Below, in pieces: positions 9,005-16,166 of a stretch of DNA of 64,000 bases. The first letter of the stretch is position 1; each line of letters starts with the position of its first letter. The stretch covers positions 310,001 through 374,000 of the forward strand of contig JAUIEV010000002.1 in assembly GCA_030429605.1 (NCBI GenBank), given 5' to 3'. The notes under the pieces are model-generated. The model was given only the letters and a program-made list of their open reading frames with translations. It was not told the origin of the DNA and did no database searches. The DNA comes from Chlamydiia bacterium. GTDB taxonomy: Bacteria; Chlamydiota; Chlamydiia; Chlamydiales; Simkaniaceae. The translations under genes were made by a program, and so were the position numbers.

Positions 9005-9389
9005 AGTTATTTTTCTCTCTTTCTACCGTCCTGATGAGAAAGTGAAGCACATTGTCAACATTGCCTATGCAGCTTTTGGAAAAAATGAACCCATTCATTT
9101 TTTAACAGATTCGAAAGCAGCTACGGCATATATTGACACGCTTTTGTGGCGTGCTCCAAAAGAAAGTTTTTTACCCCATGGGCCTGGGGAACTGATCACG
9201 ATTGGAGAAGGCCCTATTCCTGAGGATACGTTCCTCATATTTAATACGACAAAAAAACCGTACGCTCAAGAACTAGGAATTGCGACAACAATCTACGAAC
9301 TAGAAGACGCAAAGGGAGAGTTTCAAGGTATATTAAAAGAAAAATATGATACCTATACTCGACTTGGATGGGCTATAGTCAATGGCTGA
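8973..9389 (+). CDS. DNA polymerase III chi subunit-like protein (HolC)
   Basis: A 138-residue product in which KVIFLSFYRPDEKVKHIVN and the helix/strand order (short strand, helix, LTDSKAATAYIDTLLW, FLPHG) resemble HolC, which links the clamp loader to single-strand-binding protein. The match is by overall pattern only. I chose ATG 8973; an upstream ATG at 8922 would overlap the DUF502 gene much further. With this start the overlap is 32 bases. It ends the rnr-DUF502-DUF502 run. No terminator is visible after it. Confidence 0.6.
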   Translation: MRQNQIRHTSKVIFLSFYRPDEKVKHIVNIAYAAFGKNEPIHFLTDSKAATAYIDTLLWRAPKESFLPHGPGELITIGEGPIPEDTFLIFNTTKKPYAQELGIATTIYELEDAKGEFQGILKEKYDTYTRLGWAIVNG

Positions 9390-9475
9390 AAAAGCATAAA
9401 ATTAAAAGTATATATCTGAATAGTCGATTTAGAAAGGTTCTTTCTTCGTAAATAGCAGTATTGCTGAAAAATATC

Positions 9476-9504
9476 TTGATGAGATGCTCATTTACCTGTA
9501 TACT
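9476..9504 (+). promoter_or_regulatory. Sigma-70-type promoter for the small basic protein genes
   Basis: TTGATG (9476-9481), a 17-base spacer and TATACT (9499-9504) make a near-consensus promoter 27 bases before the ATG at 9531. The same TTGATG with a 17-base spacer recurs upstream of the SRP RNA gene, which supports both. Confidence 0.75.
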
Positions 9505-9530
9505 CTCTCGTAAAAATTTGGGGTATATCG

Positions 9531-9692
9531 ATGACACGAGTGAGTAAGAAAGACCGGTTGAAAAACTGCCCTCGGAAGAGAAAGCCAGAGTCTGCAAAAA
9601 CAGGTCCTTTAAAAGATAATTTACCAAAAGGCTTTAAAGAGCACACGAACTCTGCACAGGCCCAAAACATGTTCATACCAAAGATTGCGTAA
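9531..9692 (+). CDS. Small basic protein, 53 residues, function unknown
   Basis: The ORF starts MTRVSKKDRLKNCPRKRKP and ends IPKIA before a TAA at 9690-9692. It is rich in Lys/Arg at the N-terminus and then polar. Support comes from its position immediately behind a strong promoter and 13 bases before a recognisable small basic protein gene. The composition would suit a ribosome- or nucleic-acid-binding peptide, but I recognise no family. The Shine-Dalgarno site is weak (GGGG at 9519-9522). Confidence 0.6.
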   Translation: MTRVSKKDRLKNCPRKRKPESAKTGPLKDNLPKGFKEHTNSAQAQNMFIPKIA

Positions 9693-9705
9693 TTGGAGTA
9701 TTATT

Positions 9706-9864
9706 ATGTCTAGACATCCAAGCTACGGGAAGGCAAACAAAGGTGGACAAAAGAGAAACGTACTCAAGCGATTCGAAAGAATTGACAAGCTGCGCTCTCT
9801 TGGAAAGTGGAAAGACAGTGACAACAAAAAAGTTACTGGGCTTCCTAAAACACCTACAACGTAA
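9706..9864 (+). CDS. Small basic protein of the Chlamydiae/Verrucomicrobia type
   Basis: A 52-residue protein beginning MSRHPSYGKANKGGQKRNV and continuing with LKRFERIDKLRSLGKW. This fits the lineage-restricted family of small basic proteins known from Chlamydiae and Verrucomicrobia (TIGR04137, recalled from memory, not searched), whose function is unknown. GGAG (9695-9698) is correctly spaced from ATG 9706. It is the second gene of a two-gene unit with its own promoter and a terminator at 9891, which suggests strong, independent expression. Confidence 0.8.
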   Translation: MSRHPSYGKANKGGQKRNVLKRFERIDKLRSLGKWKDSDNKKVTGLPKTPTT

Positions 9865-9890
9865 ACCCGTTGAGTTAATCATATTTTAGA

Positions 9891-9920
9891 AAAGCACAGT
9901 ATCCTATGCTGTGCTTTTTT
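9891..9920 (+). terminator. Rho-independent terminator of the small basic protein unit
   Basis: AAAGCACAG (9891-9899) pairs with CTGTGCTTT (9909-9917) around a 9-base loop, followed by T residues. It ends only seven bases before the ybeY ATG at 9928, so read-through RNA would place this hairpin at the ybeY ribosome-binding region. Confidence 0.85.
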
Positions 9921-9927
9921 GGTTTTT

Positions 9928-10374
9928 ATGCACATAGCTATTACAAATACACAATCTGATATTGCAATCTCCGAAAAAGCCGTTGAACACATTGTATCAG
10001 CCGTCCTCGAGGTTACCTCTGTTTCTTGCGACGAAATTTCCATTCAATTTGCGACGAAAGAAGAAATAACTGTACTTCATGCGGATTATTTTGATGATCC
10101 AACCCCTACTGATTGCATCACGTTTCCAATTGATCCTCCAGATGAAGCTGGACTACTTGGGGAAGTTTTTGTTTGCCCAAAGGTCGCACAAGAGTATGTT
10201 CAAACAAATGGTGGCAATGAGGAGGAAGAAACAATCCTCTACATCTGCCATGGAATCCTTCACTTACTCGGATATGATGATATTCTCGATGAAGACCGGG
10301 CTGAAATGAAGCAGCAAGAAGCGTTCCTTATGGATGCACTTCGAAAAAAAGGACTCCTCACACTGACTTCATAA
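9928..10374 (+). CDS. ybeY: Endoribonuclease YbeY
   Basis: YbeY is a metal-dependent RNase needed for 16S rRNA 3'-end maturation and ribosome quality control. The 148-residue product has the strand/helix order of the family, DCITFPID and the metal site CHGILHLLGYDD. The usual motif has three histidines (HGxLHLxGYDH); here the third is replaced by Asp, which could still bind metal. ATG 9928 is preferred over TTG 9919. No Shine-Dalgarno site is visible, because a terminator hairpin and T-run immediately precede the start. ybeY next to a CBS-domain membrane protein is a common arrangement. Confidence 0.9.
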   Translation: MHIAITNTQSDIAISEKAVEHIVSAVLEVTSVSCDEISIQFATKEEITVLHADYFDDPTPTDCITFPIDPPDEAGLLGEVFVCPKVAQEYVQTNGGNEEEETILYICHGILHLLGYDDILDEDRAEMKQQEAFLMDALRKKGLLTLTS

Positions 10375-10492
10375 CATCATATAAACCACAAAGCACCCCT
10401 CTCATGAAGGAATTTACCACCTATTTCTTTCTTTCCGTTGCTGGGAAATCTCCCGCTGGATAAGATGAGAAAAAACGTAGTAGCTCAGTAAA

Positions 10493-11863
10493 ATGGCCTT
10501 AGAAATAGAATCATTTCTTCTTCCTCTCCTTTTTCTCCTTAGTGCAACAGCATGCACAATGAAAATGAAAGGATTGCAAGTACTCGGACGTATACAGTCC
10601 AAAAAACTTTTTAACACAAGTCCACTCCTCTTTTTCTTTTTTTACTTTCAGAAGAAAGTGTTTCGAACAACAACATGGGATAATTTCTTTTTTCTACTTA
10701 GTTCGACAAAGCACATACTTCGTATGCTCTATGCAATTACAGGTTTTCTGTATCTTGTGAGCTTTCCTTTTGCCAAGCATGCAATTGAAAAAGAAGGAAA
10801 CTACTTGTTTGCAATTGGATGGGTGCTTCTTGAGATTGCCATTGTAAGTATTGTAGGCCTTCTTTTTGACGTAATAGCTCGAATAAACGCGATAGCTAAG
10901 CCAAAGGCAGCTGTCCAAGGCGCCTCTCTTTTTGCCACACCATTTCTTCTTCTTTTCAGTCCAATTAACTTTCTTCTTTTAGAACTGCAAAAACTGATAT
11001 TTCCTTCAAAAAGAAAAGAGAAAACACCCCTCTCTCCTCAAAGAGTTCACGAAAAAATTCACGAGTTTGTCACAGAATCTGAGGTGAGTAAATATTTCGA
11101 TCAAGCGGATAGGCGACTTTTTATTGCCATGGCTTCTTTCAGAGACCGAATCGCCAAAGAAATTATGGTACCCCGTATTGATATTTTCTGCCTTGATGTG
11201 TCTACACCTATCCACGTTGCCGCAAAAGCAATTATTCCGGAAAAATACTCTCGAATACCTATCTATAGAGATACAATTGACAATATGGTCGGGGTTTTGC
11301 TCTATAAAGACGTCATTAAAATTTATACTGACGCTTTTGAAAGCAATACACCAGAACTGTTAAACCAAACACTAGAAGAGTATCTCACTCCCGTCTTATT
11401 CACGCCTGAGACAAAACGGATCTCCAAACTTCTCCAAGAGTTTAAAGCAAAACAATCCCACATGGCTATTGTTGTCGACGAATATGGGGGAACAGAGGGA
11501 ATTGTCACCATTGAAGACATTCTAGAAGAGCTTGTCGGAGAAATCGCGGATGAATACGATTTTGATGAAGAACGCCTCTTCAAACCATTTCCTTCTGGAG
11601 GATGGATTGTTGATGCACGAATGAACATCCTTGATATCGAAAAAGAGCTCGGCGTATTTCTTCCACAATCCCCAGAATATGATACTATCGGAGGCTTTAT
11701 TTACCATAAAGCAGGAACAATCCCAGCTAAAGGATGGAGAATACATACCGACACCTACAACGTGGAAGTCCTTTCATCGTCTGAGAGGAGTATTGACAAG
11801 GTATGGATTGTCATTCCTGAAAAAGTGGAAACGCCAAAAGAAGAACTCCCACCAAGCATATAA
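10493..11863 (+). CDS. CNNM/CorC-type CBS-domain membrane protein (hemolysin-like)
   Basis: A 456-residue inner-membrane protein. Several hydrophobic segments occupy residues 1-165, in the position of the CNNM (DUF21) transmembrane domain, though that part is divergent. A CBS pair starts near EIMVPRIDIFCLD (about residue 223) and includes HMAIVVDEYGGTEGIVTIEDILEE split over the second repeat. The CorC_HlyC C-terminal domain follows (GGWIVDARMNILDIEKELG to about 440). Relatives (TlyC/YfjD/CNNM) are linked to magnesium or cobalt transport; the old name hemolysin is probably misleading. The 118-base gap after ybeY holds no convincing gene. Confidence 0.85.
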   Translation: MALEIESFLLPLLFLLSATACTMKMKGLQVLGRIQSKKLFNTSPLLFFFFYFQKKVFRTTTWDNFFFLLSSTKHILRMLYAITGFLYLVSFPFAKHAIEKEGNYLFAIGWVLLEIAIVSIVGLLFDVIARINAIAKPKAAVQGASLFATPFLLLFSPINFLLLELQKLIFPSKRKEKTPLSPQRVHEKIHEFVTESEVSKYFDQADRRLFIAMASFRDRIAKEIMVPRIDIFCLDVSTPIHVAAKAIIPEKYSRIPIYRDTIDNMVGVLLYKDVIKIYTDAFESNTPELLNQTLEEYLTPVLFTPETKRISKLLQEFKAKQSHMAIVVDEYGGTEGIVTIEDILEELVGEIADEYDFDEERLFKPFPSGGWIVDARMNILDIEKELGVFLPQSPEYDTIGGFIYHKAGTIPAKGWRIHTDTYNVEVLSSSERSIDKVWIVIPEKVETPKEELPPSI

Positions 11864-11913
11864 GAAGAAAGGTTTTCTCCTATTTGCCCATACATTCTTG
11901 GCTTGAAAAAGAA

Positions 11914-11930
11914 TGTGCATCTCATGCACA
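11914..11930. promoter_or_regulatory. Inverted repeat upstream of the DUF3604-like gene
   Basis: TGTGCAT (11914-11920), CTC, ATGCACA (11924-11930) forms a perfect 7-base inverted repeat 40 bases before the next start. There is no T-run, so it is not a terminator. It could be an operator for a dimeric regulator. Confidence 0.3.
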
Positions 11931-11970
11931 ATTAACATCAATTTGTTGAACTTATGCAGGGTATTACTGA

Positions 11971-13887
11971 ATGCGTCGATCGATCTGTTACACTGAACCA
12001 AAATATGCATTAGCTGGCCACACAGGGAATTGGAAATTTCACTACCAAGTGGCTTCCTCTCTTCCAAAAGGAACGCTTCTTAAATTTGACCTTCTCTCAA
12101 GAGGAAGAGATATAGACTGGGCTATACCAACACCCGGAGCAAGAAAAAAAGAAAATACTATTTGGCTTGAGTCTGAGTCTCTTGGAGTAGTCCACCCTAC
12201 TCAAGTTGAAGTTGATGATGTGCTTCTACCACAATATGAATTTACGCTTCCAAAAGATGTTTCAGAAGATGAGACCCTTACCATTATCATGGGAACTCCA
12301 GATGTTGAGAAAGCTCGTGAAAACGGGAATACAGCACAAACGCATGTTCAAAGAAGGCGATCTTTCTACCTTTCGATAGATCCAAAAGGGAAAGGTGAAT
12401 ACAAAGACACTGAGCTGTTCACGATCGATGTTCGTGGGAACGTTCTTTCTGACATCAAAATTATTGTTCCTTCTTACCTTAGCAAAAACCAAAGATTTGA
12501 CATTGTCATTCGTTTCGAGGATGCATTCGGAAACCTCACAGGAAATGCTCCTGAAGGAACGCTCGTTGAGCTTTCATATGAGCAACTTCGAGAGAATATA
12601 AACTGGAAACTGTTTGTTCCTGAAACAGGTTTCATAACCCTTCCTAACTTGTATTTCAACGAGGAAGGTATCTACCGAATTCAACTCAAGAACCTCACAT
12701 CCAATGACGTATTTTTCTCACCTCCTATCCAGTGTGTTGCCGACTCTCCAAATGAAATGTACTGGGGAAATTTCAGAGGCGAATTTGAGCTCTACGATTG
12801 CGGTGAAAATGCAGAGAATGCGCTTCGTTATGCCCGAGATGATAAATCGTACCAATTTTACGGAACATCGAGCTTTGAATCTGAAGATGAAACGCCAAAT
12901 GAAATTTGGAAACATGTGGCGAATCAAGTCGCAGAATTCAATGAGGACGAACGATTTACAACGTTTCAAGGGCTTCAATGGAATGGTGATCCGGGGAATG
13001 AAGGACTTCGGACAATTGTTTTTACCAAAGACAATAAATCAATATTGAGACGAAAAGACACGAAGTCGAACACGTTGAAAAAGATTTACAGAAGCCACAC
13101 GCCAAAGGATTTCTTTACTATTCCATCTTTTACAATGGCTGACGGAGTTCATTATAACTTTAACGACTTCTCAGATGAGTACGAGAAAGCGGTTGAAGTC
13201 TATAATGCATGGGGATCTTCTGAGTGTACAACAAAAGAAGGCAACCTAAAACCTATCACCTCTAAAAAAGATGGTTTTACTGAGAATGGCGAAGGGTCAG
13301 TTCGTACAGCCCTTGCAAAAAACTGCAGGTTCGGTTTTGTAGCCGGAGGCTACGACGACAGAGGGCTTTTTGCACACCTCTATGAAACGGATCAAGCCCA
13401 GTATACTCCTGGACTGACGGCTATACTTTCAACCGGTCATACAAGAGACCAACTAGCGCAAGCTATTGCTCGCCGATCATGTTTTGCCACAACAGGCCCA
13501 AGAATGCTTGTTGGGATAGAAATTGCAAAACAACCAATGGGGTGTGAACTTTCAACAAAAGAAAAACCGGGCCTTGCGTACAACAGACATATTCAAGTTG
13601 TCGCGGTTGGAACAACAAAGCTTACATGTATTGAAATCATAAGAAACGGCAAAGTAATACACAAAGTAGCGGGCACCTCATTCAATGAACCGGTCACATT
13701 TGATGATAGTGATCCAATTCAGGATATCGTGCTTGACGGAGGAAAAGACAAACCTCCATTTGTATACTACTACGTGCGAATTCAGCAAGAAGATGGCCAC
13801 GTCGCCTGGTCTTCACCAATTTGGATCGATCATACTGCTGAAAATAGACCTGTTAAAAAAGTAAAAAAGAAAGCGACGAAAGCATAA
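11971..13887 (+). CDS. DUF3604-like protein, PHP-related, apparently lacking the metal-site histidines
   Basis: A 638-residue protein without a signal peptide. An N-terminal beta-rich half (to about residue 265) is followed by YWGNFRGEFELYDCG, which lines up with the WGDLHxHT opening of DUF3604 proteins. Later motifs are FTTFQGLQWNG, VEVYNAWGSSE, GFVAGGYDDRG (in place of the usual SDxH), FATTGPRMLVGIEI and VRIQQEDGHVAWSSPIWI. The His residues that bind metal in active relatives are missing at the first motif. A Lys-rich tail ends the protein. Family assignment is by motif order from memory; activity is doubtful. A terminator follows at 13930. Confidence 0.65.
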   Translation: MRRSICYTEPKYALAGHTGNWKFHYQVASSLPKGTLLKFDLLSRGRDIDWAIPTPGARKKENTIWLESESLGVVHPTQVEVDDVLLPQYEFTLPKDVSEDETLTIIMGTPDVEKARENGNTAQTHVQRRRSFYLSIDPKGKGEYKDTELFTIDVRGNVLSDIKIIVPSYLSKNQRFDIVIRFEDAFGNLTGNAPEGTLVELSYEQLRENINWKLFVPETGFITLPNLYFNEEGIYRIQLKNLTSNDVFFSPPIQCVADSPNEMYWGNFRGEFELYDCGENAENALRYARDDKSYQFYGTSSFESEDETPNEIWKHVANQVAEFNEDERFTTFQGLQWNGDPGNEGLRTIVFTKDNKSILRRKDTKSNTLKKIYRSHTPKDFFTIPSFTMADGVHYNFNDFSDEYEKAVEVYNAWGSSECTTKEGNLKPITSKKDGFTENGEGSVRTALAKNCRFGFVAGGYDDRGLFAHLYETDQAQYTPGLTAILSTGHTRDQLAQAIARRSCFATTGPRMLVGIEIAKQPMGCELSTKEKPGLAYNRHIQVVAVGTTKLTCIEIIRNGKVIHKVAGTSFNEPVTFDDSDPIQDIVLDGGKDKPPFVYYYVRIQQEDGHVAWSSPIWIDHTAENRPVKKVKKKATKA

Positions 13888-13929
13888 ACCGCTCTTTTCT
13901 TTTCAATACTATACAATCTAATAAGGCCA

Positions 13930-13958
13930 TGCTGCATTTTTGAATGCAGCATTTTTTT
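13930..13958 (+). terminator. Rho-independent terminator after the DUF3604-like gene
   Basis: TGCTGCATT (13930-13938) pairs with AATGCAGCA (13943-13951) around a four-base loop, followed by a T-run at 13952-13958. Confidence 0.9.
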
Positions 13959-13984
13959 TAGAAACAGCTACACTGAGGGATACT

Positions 13985-14176
13985 ATGTCAACCGTACTTG
14001 TCACTATTGGACTGTCAATTTGTCTTGTTTTACTATCAGCTCTAGGACTTGCCATTGGCAAAATTCTTACGGGAAAAAACTTAAGCTGTAAACGATGCGG
14101 GAATCCAGAAACACAAAAGAAAAAGTCCTGTGAGTTGTGCCAAAAAAAATGTCCAAAAAAAAACGCTAGGAAATAA
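13985..14176 (+). CDS. Small Cys-rich membrane protein, NqrM-like candidate
   Basis: A 63-residue protein: one N-terminal membrane helix (about residues 3-27, ending ALGLAIGKIL), then a short Cys-rich tail with CKRCG, CELC and QKKCPKK (five cysteines). NqrM (DUF539) has the same design: one helix, a GxIxGRKxIxGSC-like junction and a cluster of cysteines, and it matures the Na+-NQR complex. The presence of apbE in the same window and the known Nqr dependence of chlamydiae make this attractive, but the match is by layout, not alignment. Alternative: an unrelated zinc-ribbon membrane protein. ATG 13985 follows CTGAGGGATACT, which contains GAGGG. Confidence 0.5.
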   Translation: MSTVLVTIGLSICLVLLSALGLAIGKILTGKNLSCKRCGNPETQKKKSCELCQKKCPKKNARK

Positions 14177-14189
14177 CTTCCTAGCGTTT
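14155..14189 (-). terminator. Terminator for the reverse-strand alanine-rich gene
   Basis: A 12-base perfect stem, AAACGCTAGGAA (14161-14172) with TTCCTAGCGTTT (14178-14189), has a five-base loop. On the reverse strand it is followed by a T-run (A-run 14155-14163). The stem overlaps the last codons of the NqrM-like gene. Confidence 0.85.
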
Positions 14190-14213
14190 AACACATCAAG
14201 TAACAAACGTATT

Positions 14214-15392
14214 TTACGTGTCAAGTGATGGAGCCTCACTTGCAGCATCATCATCAGCTGCAGTAGCAGGCGACTCTGCTCTATCAGCAGCAGCCACAAC
14301 ACCTGTTTCAGGCTCATCTGCCGCAACAGCAGCATCAGCACTTGGCATTCCTGGAGCTACAACTGAAGACGCATCCCCTACTTCAGCAGTCTCATCAGCT
14401 TCGGCTGCTTCGGTGGCACTAGTCACTGCTGGAGCAGCAACCGGATCCGTTGTTTCGTCACCGCCAAACGGAACTGCAGTCGCAACTGGCTCTGCATCTA
14501 CTGCAGCTGCTGGAGCAAGGCCATCAGGCGTTGCTACACTTCGAGGTGAAGAAGATGCTTCTGAAGGAGCAGGTGATGGTGGAGCAGTTGGTCTTCCTCG
14601 AGTCGTTCCTCCTGAAACTCGCTCGAGCACTTCACGAACTTCAGCAGAATCTAATTGGTTGTGACGCTCTAAAACTTCTTCCTGACCAAATGAAGGAGAC
14701 ACATCCATAGGACTTCCTGCAGCTAGCCATGCTGCTCCAAACACTTCATTTTTAACTCCTTCTTCCAAAGTAGCAATTGCTGCTGCTACGCGTGCTTTTG
14801 CAGTAGCATCTGTAGCAAATCCTTCTGCTTCTACAACTGAAAGAATTCGTGACGCTTTCAATGAATCAACAACGCCATCTAAGCTATCAAGGTTTGCTAG
14901 AACAGGCGTACTCACTGTAGCAACTTCTTCTTCAGAACCACTTTTGAATGCAGCAATTTCTGCCATAACAGCTTCGTGACCTTCTCGAGCTGCAGCTAAT
15001 GGTGCAGCCGCGTGGTCAACAACTTCAGTTGTTGCTGTTGAAGACGCTGCAACAGGAACCGGTAATCCTTCACGTGCTTCAGGTTCTGGTGCTGCTGCCT
15101 CACTCTCCTCTGCACCAAAACCAAATAAACTAAGAAGTGGCGAGACAAGGTTGTAAAGAAAAACACCGGCAGAGTATGCAGCATTTACAAAAACACCTAA
15201 AACAGGAATATCACTCCAATTTCTTTCTGAAACAGCAGCTTCAGGAGCTCTTCTTTCAGCAGGTGCTGCTGATGTAATTGAAGAGCGACCTGCTCCAACT
15301 CCTGCAGAAGGTGTGTGCTCAACAGAAGCTGAATCATCAGCTGCATGAGGTGATGCGGATCGTATTCCGTCTAAACTTGTTGGACTAGCCAT
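14214..15392 (-). CDS. Ala/Glu/Ser-rich low-complexity protein with a hydrophobic segment
   Basis: A 392-residue orphan. The start at 15392 (MASPTSLDGIRSASP) is fixed by an ideal AGGAGG seven bases upstream; a longer ORF exists upstream but lacks this. Residues about 55-95 contain a hydrophobic stretch (VLGVFVNAAYSAGVFLYN, then LVSPLLSLFGFG). A region with short helices follows, then a very long Ala/Glu/Pro/Thr-rich tail. No cleavable signal peptide is visible. The layout, with a short polar N-terminus, an internal hydrophobic block and a disordered tail, is compatible with an inclusion-membrane or other secreted host-facing protein, but this is inference. Open frames on the other strand here are composition shadows. 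Confidence 0.75.
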   Translation of the reverse strand: MASPTSLDGIRSASPHAADDSASVEHTPSAGVGAGRSSITSAAPAERRAPEAAVSERNWSDIPVLGVFVNAAYSAGVFLYNLVSPLLSLFGFGAEESEAAAPEPEAREGLPVPVAASSTATTEVVDHAAAPLAAAREGHEAVMAEIAAFKSGSEEEVATVSTPVLANLDSLDGVVDSLKASRILSVVEAEGFATDATAKARVAAAIATLEEGVKNEVFGAAWLAAGSPMDVSPSFGQEEVLERHNQLDSAEVREVLERVSGGTTRGRPTAPPSPAPSEASSSPRSVATPDGLAPAAAVDAEPVATAVPFGGDETTDPVAAPAVTSATEAAEADETAEVGDASSVVAPGMPSADAAVAADEPETGVVAAADRAESPATAADDDAASEAPSLDT

Positions 15393-15512
15393 ATAATACC
15401 TCCTAAATCCAATCATTAAACCGGTCATTTGACCAGCAATTATTTTTTAAAAGATTGGTGATCATAATATTAAGCACATATTAAGAAAAGATAAAAAAAT
15501 AATTTAATCTTC

Positions 15513-15575
15513 GGAGGAATAGATATCGAATGGATTGAAGCAAACGGTCTTGAAGACGAAGATGAAACCTGGTAG
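15513..15575 (+). other. Orphan Shine-Dalgarno and 18-codon open stretch before maf
   Basis: GGAGG at 15513-15517 has no ordinary start at the right distance. In the maf frame, codons from ATA 15519 read IDIEWIEANGLEDEDETW and stop at TAG 15573-15575, nine bases before the maf ATG. This could be a tiny leader ORF with an unusual start, or the remaining 3' end of a lost gene. The only nearby ATG (15530) gives Met-Asp-stop. Confidence 0.3.
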
Positions 15576-15584
15576 CATGTCAGC

Positions 15585-16166
15585 ATGTTTATACTTGGCT
15601 CAAAATCACCTCGCAGGAAAGAAATTCTTTCCTATTTTAGGATCCCTTTTGAAGTACACGCTTCAAATTACGACGAGGAACAGGTCACGCGCTCGCAACT
15701 TCCACACGAGTATGTCACACAGCTTGCAAAAAACAAGGCTGCGACGTTTTCTCTAAAAAAAGGTGACGTCGTACTCACTGCGGACACAACAGTTGCCTTA
15801 GGAACCGCTCTTTTAGGAAAGCCAACATCTATCGATCATGCAGTTGAAATGCTCTTGGCTCTTTCTGGAACAACACACAAAGTAGTTACTGGTGTGTGCG
15901 TCAGAACATACGAAGCCTACTTCATTGCATATGAAACGACAGATGTTTCTTTTATTTCACTCACTTCAGAAAAAGCACGTGCATATGCACAACACTTTGC
16001 TGTTTTAGACAAAGCAGGAGCCTATGCCATTCAAGATGGTGGGGCCGTGCTAATCAAAAAAATTGATGGTTGCTTTTACAATGTCATGGGGCTACCGTTA
16101 CAAACAACAACGGAATTATTAAAAAAGTCAGGTATTGACATATGGGATCATTTAGGACATTCATAA
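15585..16166 (+). CDS. maf: Maf-family nucleoside triphosphate pyrophosphatase
   Basis: Maf proteins hydrolyse non-canonical or house-cleaning nucleoside triphosphates (dTTP/UTP or modified pyrimidines). The 193-residue product shows LGSKSPRRKEIL at the N-terminus, VLTADTTVALG, DKAGAYAIQDGGAVLIKK and CFYNVMGLPL, the expected order for the family. The start is fixed by an in-frame TAG at 15573. The 3' end overlaps the HEAT-repeat gene by 25 bases. maf, a HEAT protein, a barrel protein and def lie in the same order as I recall from Chlamydia. Confidence 0.92.
   Translation: MFILGSKSPRRKEILSYFRIPFEVHASNYDEEQVTRSQLPHEYVTQLAKNKAATFSLKKGDVVLTADTTVALGTALLGKPTSIDHAVEMLLALSGTTHKVVTGVCVRTYEAYFIAYETTDVSFISLTSEKARAYAQHFAVLDKAGAYAIQDGGAVLIKKIDGCFYNVMGLPLQTTTELLKKSGIDIWDHLGHS

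Noticed and set aside
10404-10459. 18-codon ORF between ybeY and the CBS-domain gene
   Set aside because: Too short, no convincing ribosome-binding site and no family; a leader peptide cannot be shown.
13985-14189. Reading the 14161-14189 hairpin as a terminator of the NqrM-like gene
   Set aside because: There is no T-run on the forward side; the T-run is on the reverse strand, so it serves the convergent gene.
14218-14710. Forward-strand open frames (86-148 residues) opposite the alanine-rich gene
   Set aside because: They are Ala/Ser/Thr strings produced by the repetitive codon use of the reverse gene, which has an ideal ribosome-binding site and its own terminator.
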